Shown here piece after piece: positions 38,328-51,819 of a stretch of 64,000 nt of DNA (position 1 is its first letter; each line of letters starts with the position of its first letter). This DNA is from Megalopta genalis (Eukaryota > Arthropoda > Insecta > Hymenoptera > Halictidae). Position numbers and translations under genes: made by a program. The notes below the pieces were generated by a model. That model ran no database searches. It had not been told where the DNA came from and worked only from the letters and a program-made list of their open reading frames with translations. The stretch covers positions 372,001 to 436,000 of the forward strand of contig NW_027476221.1 in assembly GCF_051020955.1 (NCBI RefSeq), given 5' to 3'.

Positions 38328-40920
38328 TATCACATGTATTTGAAGCTAAATCATTTGTTTCGCACGGATTTGAAGCTAAACCTTCTACCTCGCACTGATT
38401 TGAAGCTTTGTCATGTGTCTCGCGTGGATTTGAATCTAACTCGATTGTTTCGCATGCAGTTGAAGCTAAGTCATTTATATCGCAAGTATTTGAAGCTAAA
38501 TCATTTGTTTCGCATGGATTTGAATCTAACTCGCATGTTTCGCTTCCAGTTGGAGCTAAATAATTTCTTATCGCTAGTATTTGAAGCAGAATCATTTGTT
38601 TCGCATGGATTTGAAGCTAAACCTTCTACTTCGCGTTGCTTTGAAGATAAATCATGTGTTTCGCATAGATTAGAACCTAACTCGCTTGTTTCGCTTCCAG
38701 TTGAAGCTAATTCATTTATGTCGCAAGTATTTGAAGCTAAATCATTTGTTTCGCATGGATTTGAAGCTAAACCTTCTACTCCGGATTGATTAGAAGTTAA
38801 ATCATGTGTTTCGCATGGTTTAGAAGCTAACTCGCTTGATTCGCTTCCAGTTGAAGTTAAATCATTTGTTTCGCATGGATTTGAAGCTAAACCTACTACT
38901 CCGCGTGGATTTGAAGTTAAATCATGTGTTTCGCATGAGTTAGAAACTAACTCGCTTGTTTCGCTTCCAGTTGAAGCTAAATCATTTATATCGCGAGTAT
39001 TTGAAGCTAAATCATTTGTTTCGCAGGGATTTGAAGCTAAACCTTCTACTCCTCGTGGATTTGAAGTTAAATCATGTGTTTCGCATGGGTTAGAAACTAA
39101 CTCGCTTGTTTCGCTTCCAGTTGAAGCTAATTCAATTATGTCGTAAGTATTTGAAGCTAAATCATTTGTTTCGCATGGATTTGAAGCTAAACCTTCTACT
39201 CCGCGTGGATTTGAAGTTAAATCATGTGTTTCGCATGAGTTAGAAACTAACTCGCCTGTTTCGCTTCCAGTTGAAGCTAAATCATTTATGTCGCAAGTAT
39301 TTCAAGCTAAATCATTTGTTTCGCATGGATTAGAAGATAAACCTTCTACTCCGCATTGATTTGAAGCTAAATCACGTGTTTCGAATGACTGTGAAGCTAA
39401 CTCGTTTGTTTCGCATGGATTTGAAGCTAAACCTTCTACTTCTTATTGATTTGAAGCTAAATCATGTGTTTCGAATGAATGTGAATCTAACTAGTTTGTT
39501 TCGAATGCATTTGAAGCTATATCGTTTATACTGCAAGTATTTGAAGCTAAATCATTTGTTTCGCATGGATTTGAAGCTAAACCTTCTACTCCGCGTGGAT
39601 TTGAAGTTAAATCATGTGTTTCGCATGAGTTAGAAACTAACTCGCTTGTTTCGCTTCCAGTTGAAGCTAAATCGTTTATGTCGCAAGTATTTCAAGGTAA
39701 ATCATTTGTTTCGCATGGATTTGAAGATAAACCTTCTACTCCGCATTGATTTGAAGCTAAATCACGTGTTTCGAATGACTGTGAAGCTAAGTCGTTTGTT
39801 TCGCATGGATTTGAAGGTAAACCTTCTACTCCGCATTGATTTGAAGCTAAATCACGTGTTTCGAATGACTGTGAAGCTAACTCGCTTGTTTCGCATGGAT
39901 TTGAAGGTAAACCTTCTACCTCGCACTGATTTGAAGCTTTGTCATGTGTTTCGCATGGATTTGAAGCTAAACCTTCTACTTCGCATTGATTTGAAGCTAA
40001 ATCATGTGTTTCGAATGAATGTGAAGCTAACTCGTTTTGTTTCGCATGCTTTGGAAGCTATATCGTTTATATCGCTAGTGTTTGAAACTAAATCATTCGT
40101 TTCGCATGGATTCGAAGCTAAACCTTCTACTTCGCATTGATTTGTTACTAAGTCATGTGTTTCGAATGAATGTGAAGCTAACTCGTTTGTATCGCATGCA
40201 TTTGAAGCTATATCGTTTATATCGCAAGTATTTGAAGCTAAATCATTTGTTTCGCATGGATTTGTAGCTAAAAATACTACTCCGCATTGATATAAATCAA
40301 AATCTCGTTTTTCGCATGGATTTGAATCTATCTTGTTTGTTTCGCATGCAGTTGAATCTAAATCATTTTTATCGCAAGTATTTGAAGTAAAATCATTCGT
40401 TTCGCATGGATTAGAAGCTAACTCGATTGTTTCGCTTCCAGTTGAAGCTATATCATTTATATCGCTAGTATTTGAAGTTAAATCATTTGTTTCGCATTGA
40501 TTTGAAGCCAAAGCTTTTCTCTCGCATTGATTTGAAGCTAAATCATGTGTTTCGCGTGGATTTGAATCTAACACGATTGTATCGCTTCCAGTTGAAGCTA
40601 AATCATTTATATCGCAAGTATTTGAAGCTAAATCATTTGTTTCGCATTGGTTTGAAGCCAAAGCTTTTCTCTCGCATTGATTTGAAGCTAAATCATGTGT
40701 TTCGCATGAATGTGAAGCTAACTCGTTTGTCTCGCTTTCAGTTGAAGCTAAATCATTTGTATCGCAAGTATTTGAAGCTAAATCATTTGTTTCTCATGGA
40801 TTTGAAGCTGAACCTTCTACTTCGCAATGCATGGGAGATAAATAATGTGTTTTGCGTGGATTTGAAGCTATCTCGTTTGTGTCGCATGCAGTTGAATCTA
40901 AATCATTTATATCGCAAGTA
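38328..40920. repeat. Block H, copy 3 (about 2.6 kb)
   Basis: This starts at TATATCACATG and matches copy 2 at an offset of 2521 bp. From about 39420 the offset falls to 2132 bp, showing an internal loss of 389 bp. It then continues to about 40920 at an offset of 5734 bp from copy 1. After this it joins a CTTATACTCCGC b unit typical of the next region. Confidence 0.83.
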
Positions 40921-41640
40921 TTTGAAGCTAAATCATTTGTTTCGCATGGATTTGAAGGTAAACCTTATACTCCGCATTGATTTGAAGCTAAATCACGTGT
41001 TTCGAATGACTGTGAAGCTAACTCGTTTGTTTCGCATGGATTTGAAGGTAAACCTTCTACCTCGCACTGATTTGAAGCTTTGTCATGTGTTTCGCATGGA
41101 TTTGAATCTAACTCGATTGTTTCGCATGCAGTTGAAGCTAAATCATTTATATCGCAAGTATTTGAAGCTAAATCATTTGTTTCGCATGGATTTGAAGCTA
41201 AATCTTCTACTTCGAGTAGATTTGAAGCTAAATCATGTGTTTCGAATGAATGTGAGCTAACTCGATTGTTTCGCATGCATTTGAAGCTATATCGTTTATA
41301 TCGCAAGTACTTGAAGCTAAATCATTTGTTTCGCATGGATTTGATGCTAACTCGCATGTTTCGCCTCCACTTGAAGCTAAATCATTTATATCGCTGGTAT
41401 TTGAAGCTAAATCATTTGTTTCGCATGTATTTGAAGCTAAACCTTCTACTTCTCATTGAGTTGAAGCTAAATCATGTGTTTCGAATGACTGTGAAGCTAA
41501 CTCGTTTGTATCGCAAGCTTTTGAAGCTATATCGTTTATATCGCAAGTATTTGAAACTAAATCATTTGTTTCCCATGGATTAGAATCTAACTCGCTTGTT
41601 TCGCTTCCAGTTGAAGCTATATCATTTATATCGCTAGTAT

Positions 41641-43500
41641 TTGAAACTAAATCATTTGTTTCGCATGGATTTGAAGGTAAACCTTATACTCCGCATTGAT
41701 TTTAAGCTAAATCACGTGTTTCGAATGACTGTGAAGCTAACTCGTTTGTTTCGCATGGATTTGAAGGTAAACCTTCTACGTCGCACTGATTTGAAGCTTT
41801 GTCATGTGTTTCGCATGGATTTGAATCTAACTCGATTGTTTCGCATGCAGTTGAAGCTAAATCATTTATATCGCAAGTATTTGAAGCTAAATCATTTGTT
41901 TCGCATGGATTTGAAGCTAAATCTTCTACTTCGAGTAGATTTGAAGCTAAATCATGTGTTTCGAATGAATGTGAGCTAACTCGTTTGTTTCGCATGCATT
42001 TGAAGCTATATCGTTTATATCGCAAGTACTTGAAGCTAAATCATTTGTTTCGCATGGATTTGATGCTAACTCGCTTGTTTCGCCTTCAGTTGAAGCTAAA
42101 TCATTTGTTTCGCATGTATTTGAAGCTAAACCTTCTACTTCTCATTGAGTTGAAGCTAAATCATGTGTTTCGAATGACTGTGAAGCTAACTCGTTTGTAT
42201 CGCATGCTTTTGAAGCTATATCGTTTATATCGCAAGTATTTGAAACTAAATCATTTGTTTCCCATGGATTAGAATCTAACTCGCTTGTTTCGCTTCCAGT
42301 TGAAGCTATATCATTTATATCGCTAGTATTTGAAACTAAATCATTTGTTTCGCATGGATTTGAAGCTAAACCTTCTACTTCGCATTGATTTGATCCTAAG
42401 TCATGTGTTTCGAATGAATGTGAAGCTAACTCGTTTGTATCGCATGCATGTGAAGCTATATCGTTTATATCGCAAGTATTTGAAGCTAAATCAATCGTTT
42501 CGCATGGATTAGAAGCTAACTCGCTTGTTTCGTTTCCTGTTGAAGCTTAATCATTTATATCGCTAGTATTTGAAATTAAATCATTTTTTTTACCTGGATT
42601 TGAAGCTAAACCTTCTACTTCGTGTTCCTTTGAAGACAAATCATGTGTTTCGCATGGATTTGAAGCTAACTCGCTTGTTTCGCTTCCAGTTGAAGCTATA
42701 TCATTCATATTGCTAGTATTTGAAGCTGAATCATTTGTTTCGCATGGATTTGAAGCTGAACCATCTACTAGGCATTGAGTTGAAGCTAAATCATGTGTTT
42801 CGAATGACTGTGAAGCTAACTCGTTTGTTTCGCTTGCGTTTGAAGCTATATCGTTTATATCGCAAGTAATTGAAGCTAATCACTTGTTTCGCATGGATTA
42901 GAAGCTAACTCGCTTGTTTCGCTCCCAGTTGAAGCTATATCATTCATATCGCTAGTATTTGAAGCTAAATCATTTGTTTCGCATGGATTTGAAGCTAAAC
43001 CTTCTTCTTCGCATTGATTTGATGCTAAATCATGTGTTTCGCATGGATTTGAATCTAACTCGAATGTTTCGCATGCAGTTGAAGCTAAATCATTTATATC
43101 GCAAGTATTTGAAGCTAAATCATTCATTTCGCATGCATTTGAAGCTAAATCTTCTACTTCGCATTGATTTGAAGATAAATCATGTGTTTCGCATGGATTT
43201 GAATCTAACTCGAATGTTTCGCATGCAGTTGAAGCTAAATCATTTATATCGCAAGTATTTGAAGCTAAATCATTCATTTCGCATGCATTTGAAGCTAAAT
43301 CTTCTACTTCGCATTGATTTGAAGATAAATCATGTGTTTCGCATGGATTTGAATCTAACTCGTTTGTTTCGCATGCAGTTGATGCTAAATCATTTATATC
43401 GCAAGTATTTGAAGCTAAACCATTTGTTTCGAATGGATTTGAAGCTAAACCTTCTACTTCGCAATGCATGGAAGATAAATAATGTGTTTTGCGTGGATTT
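41641..43500. repeat. Duplication I, copy 1 (offset 4.11-4.14 kb)
   Basis: This matches 45751 onward. The offset is 4110 bp at 41641 and 4140 bp from about 42120, because one 30-bp unit (an AAATCATTTATATCGCTGG e unit) present near 46205 is missing here. Marks are CTTATACTCCGC, TTTCCCATGG, AAATCATTTTTTTTACC near 42577, and CTACTAGGCATTGAG near 42764. Confidence 0.82.
43021..43470. repeat. Three adjacent 150-bp HOR copies
   Basis: Units starting at 43021, 43171 and 43321 repeat the same five-unit set. The set has GATAAATCATG or GATGCTAAATCATG for c, CGAATGTTTCGCATGCAG for d, and CATTCATTTCGCATGC for a. The first two copies are nearly identical and the third differs more. The same run occurs from 47161 (several copies) and from 49317 (one copy fewer), so the HOR copy number is changing between otherwise identical blocks. 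Confidence 0.88.
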
Positions 43501-46014
43501 GAAGCTATCTCGTTTGTGTCGCATGCAGTTGAATCTAAATCATTTATATCGCAAGTATTTGAAGCTATATTATTTGTTTCGTTTGGATTTGAAGCTAAAC
43601 CTTCTACTTCGCATTGAATTGAAGCTAAATCATGTGTTTCGAATGAATGTAAAGCTAACTCGTTTGTTTCGCATGCATTTGAAGCTATATCGTTTATATC
43701 GCAAGTACTTGAAGCTGAATCATTTGTTTCGCATGGATTTGAAGCTAACTCGCATGTTTCGCTTCCAGTTAAAGCTAAATCATTTATATCGCAAGTATTT
43801 GAAGCTAAATCATTTGTTTCGCATGAATTTGAAGCTAAACCATCTACTTCGCATTGATTAGAACCTAAGCAATGTGTTTCGAATGAATGTGAAGCTAACT
43901 CGTTTTGTTTCGCATGCTTTTGAAGCTATATCGTTTATATCGCTAGTATTTGAAACTAAATCATTCGTTTCGCATGGATTCGAAGCTAAACCTTCTACTT
44001 CGCATTGATTTGATACTAAGTCATGTGTTTCGAATGACTGTGAAGCTAACTCGTTTGTATCGCATGCATTTGAAGCTATATCGTTTATATCGCAAGTATT
44101 TGAAGCTAAATCATTTGTTTCGCATGGATTTGTAGCTAAAAATACTACTCCGCATTGATATAAATCAAAATCTCGTTTTTCGCATGGATTTGAATCTATC
44201 TCGTTTGTGTCGCATGCAGTTGAATCTAAATCATTTATATCGCAAGTATTTGAAGCTATATTATTTGTTTCGTTTGGATTTGAAGCTAAACCTTCTACTT
44301 CGCATTGAATTGAAGCTAAATCATGTGTTTCGAATGAATGTGAAGCTAACTCGTTTGTTTCGCATGCATTTGAAGCTATATCGTTTATATCGCAAGTACT
44401 TGAAGCTGAATCATTTGTTTCGCATGGATTTGAAGCTAACTCGCATGTTTCGCTTCCAGTTAAAGCTAAATCATTTATATCGCAAGTATTTGAAGCTAAA
44501 TCATTTGTTTCGCATGGATTTGAAGCTAAACCATCTACTTCGCATTGATTAGAACCTAAGCCATATGTTTCGAATGAATGTGAAGCTAACTCGTTTGAAT
44601 CGCATGCATTTGAAGCTATATCGTTTATATCGCAAGTATTTGAAGCTAAATCATTTGCCTCGCATGGATTTGTAGATAAAACTTTTACCCCGCATTGATT
44701 TAAATCTAAATCTCGTTTTTCGCATGGATTTGAATCTAACTTGTTTGTTTCGCATGCAGTTGAATCTAAATCATTTTTATCACAAGTATTTGAAGCTAAA
44801 TCATTTGTTTCGAATGGATTTGAAGCCAAAACTTTTACCTCGCAATAATTTGAAGCTAAATCATGTGTTTCGAATGCATGTGAAGCTAACTCGTTTGTTT
44901 CGCATGCATTTGAAGCATATATCGTTTATATCGCAAGTACTTGAAGCTAAATCATTTGTTTCGCATGGATTTGAAGCTAAACCTTTTACTTCTCATTGAT
45001 TTGAAGCTAAATCATGTGTTTCGAAAGAATGTGAATCTAACTAGTTTGTTTCGAATGCATTTGAAGCTATATCGTTTATACCGCAAGTATTTGAAGCTAA
45101 ATCATTTGCTTCGCACGGATGAGAAGCTAACTCGTTTGATTCGCTTCTAGTTGAAGCTAAATCATTTATAACGCAAGTATTTGAAGCTGAATCTTTTGTT
45201 TCGCATGGATGAGAAGCTAACTCGCTTGATTCGCTTCTAGTTGAAGTTAAATCATTTATATCGCAAGTATTTGAAGCTAAATCATTTGTTTCGCATGGAT
45301 TTGAAGGTAAACCTTATACTCCGCATTGATTTGAAGCTAAATCACGTGTTTCGAATGACTGTGAAGCTAACTCGTTTGTTTCGCATGCATTTGAAGCTAT
45401 ATCGTTTATATCGCAAGTACTTGAAGCTAAATCATTTGTTTCGCATGGATTTGATGCTAACTCGCATGTTTCGCCTCCACTTGAAGCTAAATCATTTATA
45501 TCGCTGGTATTTGAAGCTAAATCATTTGTTTCGCATGTATTTGAAGCTAAACCTTCTACTTCTCATTGAGTTGAAGCTAAATCATGTGTTTCGAATGACT
45601 GTGAAGCTAACTCGTTTGTATCGCATGCTTTTGAAGCTATATCGTTTATATCGCAAGTATTTGAAACTAAATCATTTGTTTCCCATGGATTAGAATCTAA
45701 CTCGCTTGTTTCGCTTCCAGTTGAAGCTAAATCATTTATATCGCTAGTATTTGAAACTAAATCATTTGTTTCGCATGGATTTGAAGGTAAACCTTATACT
45801 CCGCATTGATTTGAAGCTAAATCACGTGTATCGAATGACTGTGAAGCTAACTCGTTTGTTTCGCATGGATTTGAAGGTAAACCTTCTACGTCGCACTGAT
45901 TTGAAGCTTTGTCATGTGTTTCGCATGGATTTGAATCTAACTCGATTGTTTCGCATGCAGTTGAAGCTAAATCATTTATATCGCAAGTATTTGAAGCTAA
46001 ATCATTTGTTTCGC

Positions 46015-48170
46015 ATGGATTTGAAGCTAAATCTTCTACTTCGAGTAGATTTGAAGCTAAATCATGTGTTTCGAATGAATGTGAGCTAACTCGTTTGTTT
46101 CGCATGCATTTGAAGCTATATCGTTTATATCGCAAGTACTTGAAGCTAAATCATTTGTTTCGCATGGATTTGATGCTAACTCGCTTGTTTCGCCTTCAGT
46201 TGAAGCTAAATCATTTATATCGCTGGTATTTGAAGCTAAATCATTTGTTTCGCATGTATTTGAAGCTAAACCTTCTACTTCTCATTGAGTTGAAGCTAAA
46301 TCATGTGTTTCGAATGACTGTGAAGCTAACTCGTTTGTATCGCATGCTTTTGAAGCTATATCGTTTATATCGCAAGTATTTGAAACTAAATCATTTGTTT
46401 CCCATGGATTAGAATCTAACTCGCTTGTTTCGCTTCCAGTTGAAGCTATATCATTTATATCGCTAGTATTTGAAACTAAATCATTTGTTTCGCATGGATT
46501 TGAAGCTAAACCTTCTACTTCGCATTGATTTGATCCTAAGTCATGTGTTTCGAATGAATGTGAAGCTAACTCGTTTGTATCGCATGCATGTGAAGCTATA
46601 TCGTTTATATCGCAAGTATTTGAAGCTAAATCATTCGTTTCGCATGGATTAGAAGCTAACTCGCTTGTTTCGCTTCCTGTTGAAGCTTAATCATTTATAT
46701 CGCTAGTATTTGAAGTTAAATCATTTTTTTTACCTGGATTTGAAGCTAAACCTTCTACTTCGTGTTCCTTTGAAGACAAATCATGTGTTTCGCATGGATT
46801 TGAAGCTAACTCGCTTGTTTCGCTTCCAGTTGAAGCTATATCATTCATATTGCTAGTATTTGAAGCTGAATCATTTGTTTCGCATGGATTTGAAGCTGAA
46901 CCATCTACTAGGCATTGAGTTGAAGCTAAATCATGTGTTTCGAATGACTGTGAAGCTAACTCGTTTGTTTCGCTTGCGTTTGAAGCTATATCGTTTATAT
47001 CGCAAGTATTTGAAGCTAAATCACTTGTTTCGCATGGATTAGAAGCTAACTCGCTTGTTTCGCTCCCAGTTGAAGCTATATCATTCATATCGCTAGTATT
47101 TGAAGCTAAATCATTTGTTTCGCATGGATTTGAAGCTAAACCATCTTCTTCGCATTGATTTGATGCTAAATCATGTGTTTCGCATGGATTTGAATCTAAC
47201 TCGAATGTTTCGCATGCAGTTGAAGCTAAATCATTTATATCGCAAGTATTTGAAGCTAAATCATTCATTTCGCATGCATTTGAAGCTAAATCTTCTACTT
47301 CGCATTGATTTGAAGATAAATCATGTGTTTCGCATGGATTTGAATCTAACTCGAATGTTTCGCATGCAGTTGAAGCTAAATCATTTATATCGCGAGTATT
47401 TGAAGCTAAATCATTCATTTCGCATGCATTTGAAGCTAAATCTTCTACTTCGCATTGATTTGAAGATAAATCATGTGTTTCGCATGGATTTGAATCTAAC
47501 TCGTTTGTTTCGCATGCAGTTGATGCTAAATCATTTATATCGCAAGTATTTGAAGCTAAACCATTTGTTTCGAATGGATTTGAAGCTAAACCTTCTTCTT
47601 CGCATTGATTTGAAGCTAAATCATGTGTTTCGAATGAATGTGAAGCTAACTCTTTGTTTGGCATGCATTTGAAGCTATATCGTTTATATCGCAAGTATTT
47701 AAAGCTAAATCTTTTTTTTCGCATGGATTAGAAGCTAACTCGCTTGTATCGCATCCAATTGAAGCTAAATCATTTATATCGCAAGTATTTGAAGCTAAAT
47801 CATTTTTTCGCATGGATTTGAAGCTAAACCTTCTACTTCGCGTTGCTTTGTAGATAAATCATGTGTTTCGCATGGATTTGAATCTAACTCGAATGTTTCG
47901 CATGTAGTTGTAGCTAAATCATTTATAACGCAAGTATTTGAAGCTAAATCATTTATTTCGCATGCATTTGAAGCTAAATCTTCTACTTCGTATTGATTTG
48001 AAGATAAATCATATGTTTCGCATGGATTTGAATCTAACTCGATTGTTTCGCATGCAGTTGATGCTAAATCATTTATATCGCAAGTATTTGAAGCTAAATC
48101 ATTTGTTTCGAATGGATTTGGAGCTAACCTTCTACTTCGCGTTGCTTTGAAGATAAATCATGTGTTTCGC
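46015..48170. repeat. 2.1 kb tandem block J, copy 1 (2156 bp)
   Basis: This is joined head to tail with copy 2 at about 48171. The offset is 2156 bp on the left and 2006 bp on the right, because copy 2 lacks one 150-bp HOR of the CGAATGTTTCG type. Marks include AAATCATTTTTTTTACC near 46717, CTACTAGG near 46904, AACTCTTTGTTTGGC near 47648 (a 1-bp deletion) and GTAGTTGTAGC near 47903. Confidence 0.87.
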
Positions 48171-50190
48171 ATGGATTTGAAGCTAAATCTTCTACTTCGA
48201 GTAGATTTGAAGCTAAATCATGTGTTTCGAATGAATGTGAGCTAACTCGTTTGTTTCGCATGCATTTGAAGCTATATCGTTTATATCGCAAGTACTTGAA
48301 GCTAAATCATTTGTTTCGCATGGATTTGATGCTAACTCGCTTGTTTCGCCTTCAGTTGAAGCTAAATCATTTATATCGCTGGTATTTGAAGCTAAATCAT
48401 TTGTTTCGCATGTATTTGAAGCTAAACCTTCTACTTCTCATTGAGTTGAAGCTAAATCATGTGTTTCGAATGACTGTGAAGCTAACTCGTTTGTATCGCA
48501 TGCTTTTGAAGCTATATCGTTTATATCGCAAGTATTTGAAACTAAATCATTTGTTTCCCATGGATTAGAATCTAACTCGCTTGTTTCGCTTCCAGTTGAA
48601 GCTATATCATTTATATCGCTAGTATTTGAAACTAAATCATTTGTTTCGCATGGATTTGAAGCTAAACCTTCTACTTCGCATTGATTTGATCCTAAGTCAT
48701 GTGTTTCGAATGAATGTGAAGCTAACTCGTTTGTATCGCATGCATGTGAAGCTATATCGTTTATATCGCAAGTATTTGAAGCTAAATCATTCGTTTCGCA
48801 TGGATTAGAAGCTAACTCGCTTGCTTCGCTTCCTGTTGAAGCTTAATCATTTATATCGCTAGTATTTGAAGTTAAATCATTTTTTTTACCTGGATTTGAA
48901 GCTAAACCTTCTACTTCGTGTTCCTTTGAAGACAAATCATGTGTTTCGCATGGATTTGAAGCTAACTCGCTTGTTTCGCTTCCAGTTGAAGCTATATCAT
49001 TCATATCGCTAGTATTTGAAGCTGAATCATTTGTTTCGCATGGATTTGAAGCTGAACCATCTACTAGGCATTGAGTTGAAGCTAAATCATGTGTTTCGAA
49101 TGACTGTGAAGCTAACTCGTTTGTTTCGCTTGCGTTTGAAGCTATATCGTTTATATCGCAAGTATTTGAAGCTAAATCACTTGTTTCGCATGGATTAGAA
49201 GCTAACTCGCTTGTTTCGCTCCCAGTTGAAGCTATATCATTCATATCGCTAGTATTTGAAGCTAAATCATTTGTTTCGCATGGATTTGAAGCTAAACCTT
49301 CTTCTTCGCATTGATTTGATGCTAAATCATGTGTTTCGCATGGATTTGAATCTAACTCGAATGTTTCGCATGCAGTTGAAGCTAAATCATTTATATCGCA
49401 AGTATTTGAAGCTAAATCATTCATTTCGCATGCATTTGAAGCTAAATCTTCTACTTCGCATTGATTTGAAGATAAATCATGTGTTTCGCATGGATTTGAA
49501 TCTAACTCGTTTGTTTCGCATGCAGTTGATGCTAAATCATTTATATCGCAAGTATTTGAAGCTAAACCATTTGTTTCGAATGGATTTGAAGCTAAACCTT
49601 CTTCTTCGCATTGATTTGAAGCTAAATCATGTGTTTCGAATGAATGTGAAGCTAACTCTTTGTTTGGCATGCATTTGAAGCTATATCGTTTATATCGCAA
49701 GTATTTAAAGCTAAATCTTTTTTTTCGCATGGATTAGAAGCTAACTCGCTTGTATCGCATCCAATTGAAGCTAAATCATTTATATCGCAAGTATTTGAAG
49801 CTAAATCATTTTTTCGCATGGATTTGAAGCTAAACCTTCTACTTCGCGTTGCTTTGTAGATAAATCATGTGTTTCGCATGGATTTGAATCTAACTCGAAT
49901 GTTTCGCATGTAGTTGTAGCTAAATCATTTATAACGCAAGTATTTGAAGCTAAATCATTTATTTCGCATGCATTTGAAGCTAAATCTTCTACTTCGTATT
50001 GATTTGAAGATAAATCATATGTTTCGCATGGATTTGAATCTAACTCGATTGTTTCGCATGCAGTTGATGCTAAATCATTTATATCGCAAGTATTTGAAGC
50101 TAAATCATTTGTTTCGAATGGATTTGGAGCTAACCTTCTACTACGCGTTGCTTTGAAGATAAATCATGTGTTTCGCATGGATTTGAAGCT
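48171..50190. repeat. Block J, copy 2 (about 2.0 kb)
   Basis: This is the second head-to-tail copy of 46015-48170. It has one 150-bp HOR fewer near 49320-49480. Single-base differences include CTTGCTTCGC near 48820. The copy ends near 50190, where an ordinary d unit with TTCCACTTCC follows. Confidence 0.86.
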
Positions 50191-50227
50191 AACTCGCTTG
50201 TTCCACTTCCAGTTGAATCTAAATCAT

Positions 50228-51556
50228 TTATATCGCAAGTATTTGATCTAAATCTTTTTTTTCGCATGGATTAGAAGCTAACTCGCTCGTTTCGCTTCCA
50301 GATGAAGCTAAATCATTTATATCGCTAGTACTTGAAGCTAAATCGTTTGTTTCGCATGGATTTGAAGCTAAAACTTTTACTCGGCATTGATTTAAATCTA
50401 AATCTCGTTTTTCGCATTGATTTGAATCTAGCTTGTTTGTTTCGCATGCAGTCGAATCAGAATCATTTATATCGCAATTATTTGAATCTAAATCATTTGT
50501 TTCGCATGGAATTGAAGTTAAAACATCTACTCGGCATTGATTTGAATCTAAATCTCGTGTTTTGCATGGATTTGAATCTAGCTTGCTTGTTTCGTATGCA
50601 GTTGAATCTAAATCAAATATATCGCAAGTATTTGAAGCAAAATCATTTGTTTCGCATGGGTTTGAAGCTAAACCTTCTACTTCGCATTGATTTGAAGCTA
50701 AATCATGTGTTTCGAATGAATGTGAAGCTAACTCGTTTGTTTCGCATGCTTTTGAAGCTATATCGTTTATATCGCTAGTATTTGAAACTAAATCATTTGT
50801 TTCGCATGGATTCGAAGCTAAACCTTCTACTTCGCATTGATTTGTTCCTAAGTCATGTGTTTCGAATGAATATGAAGCTAACTCGTTTGTATCGCATGCA
50901 TTTGAAGCTATATCGTTTATATCGCAAGTATTTGAAGCTAAATCATTTGTTTCGCATGGATTTGTAGCTAAAAATACTACTCCGCATTGATTTAAATCAA
51001 AATCTCGTTTTTCGCATGGATTTGAATCTAACTTGTTTGTTTCGCATGCAGTTGAATCTAAATCATTTATATCGCAAGTATTTGAAGTAAAATAATTTGT
51101 TTCGCTTGGATTTGAAGCCAAACCTTCTTCTTCGCATTGATTTGAAGCTAAATCATGTGTTACGAATGAATGTGAAGCTAACTCGTTTGTTCCGCATGCA
51201 TTTGAAGCTATATCGTTTATATCGCAAGTATTTGAAGCTAAATCATTTGTTTCGCATAGATTTGAAACCAAAGCTTTAACCTCGCATTGATTTGAACCTA
51301 AATCATGTGTTTCGCATGAATATGAAGCTAACTCTTTTGTCTCGCTTCCAGTTGAAGCTAAATCATTTATATCGCAAGTATTTGAAGCTAAATCATTTGT
51401 TTCGCATGGATTTGAAGCTAAACCTTCTACTTCGTATTCCTTTGAAGACAAATCATGTGTTTCGGATGGATTTGAAGCTAACTTGCTTGTTTCGCTTCCA
51501 GTTAAAGCTAAATCATTTATATCGCAAGTATTTGATCTAAATCTTTTTTTTCGCAT
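50228..51556 (-). other. One of the two longest minus-strand open frames (442 codons)
   Basis: This frame has an ATG start (MRKKRF, from the poly-T unit CTTTTTTTTCGCATGG) and then 43 or so decapeptides of the SNTCDINDIA, SNACETNELA, SHSFETHDLA, SNQCEVEGLA and SNPCETNDLA types in HOR order. It has no domain, signal peptide or splice context that I can recognise. The first residues come from a 1-bp shifted unit, so the ATG is likely accidental. If any frame of this satellite is translated, this is a reasonable candidate to test, but the support is weak. Confidence 0.2.
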
Positions 51557-51819
51557 GGATTAGAAGCTAACTCGCTCGTTTCGCTTCCAGATGAAGCTAA
51601 ATCATTTATATCGCTAGTACTTGAAGGTAAATCATTTGTTTCGCATGGATTTGAAGCTAAACCTTCTACTTCGCATGGATTTGAAGATAAATCATGTGTT
51701 TCGAATGACTGTGAAGCTAACTCGTTTGTTTCGCATGCATTTGAAGCTATAACGTTTATATCGCAAGTATTTGAAGCTAAATCATTTGTTTCGCATGGAT
51801 TTGAAGCTAAAACTTTTAC

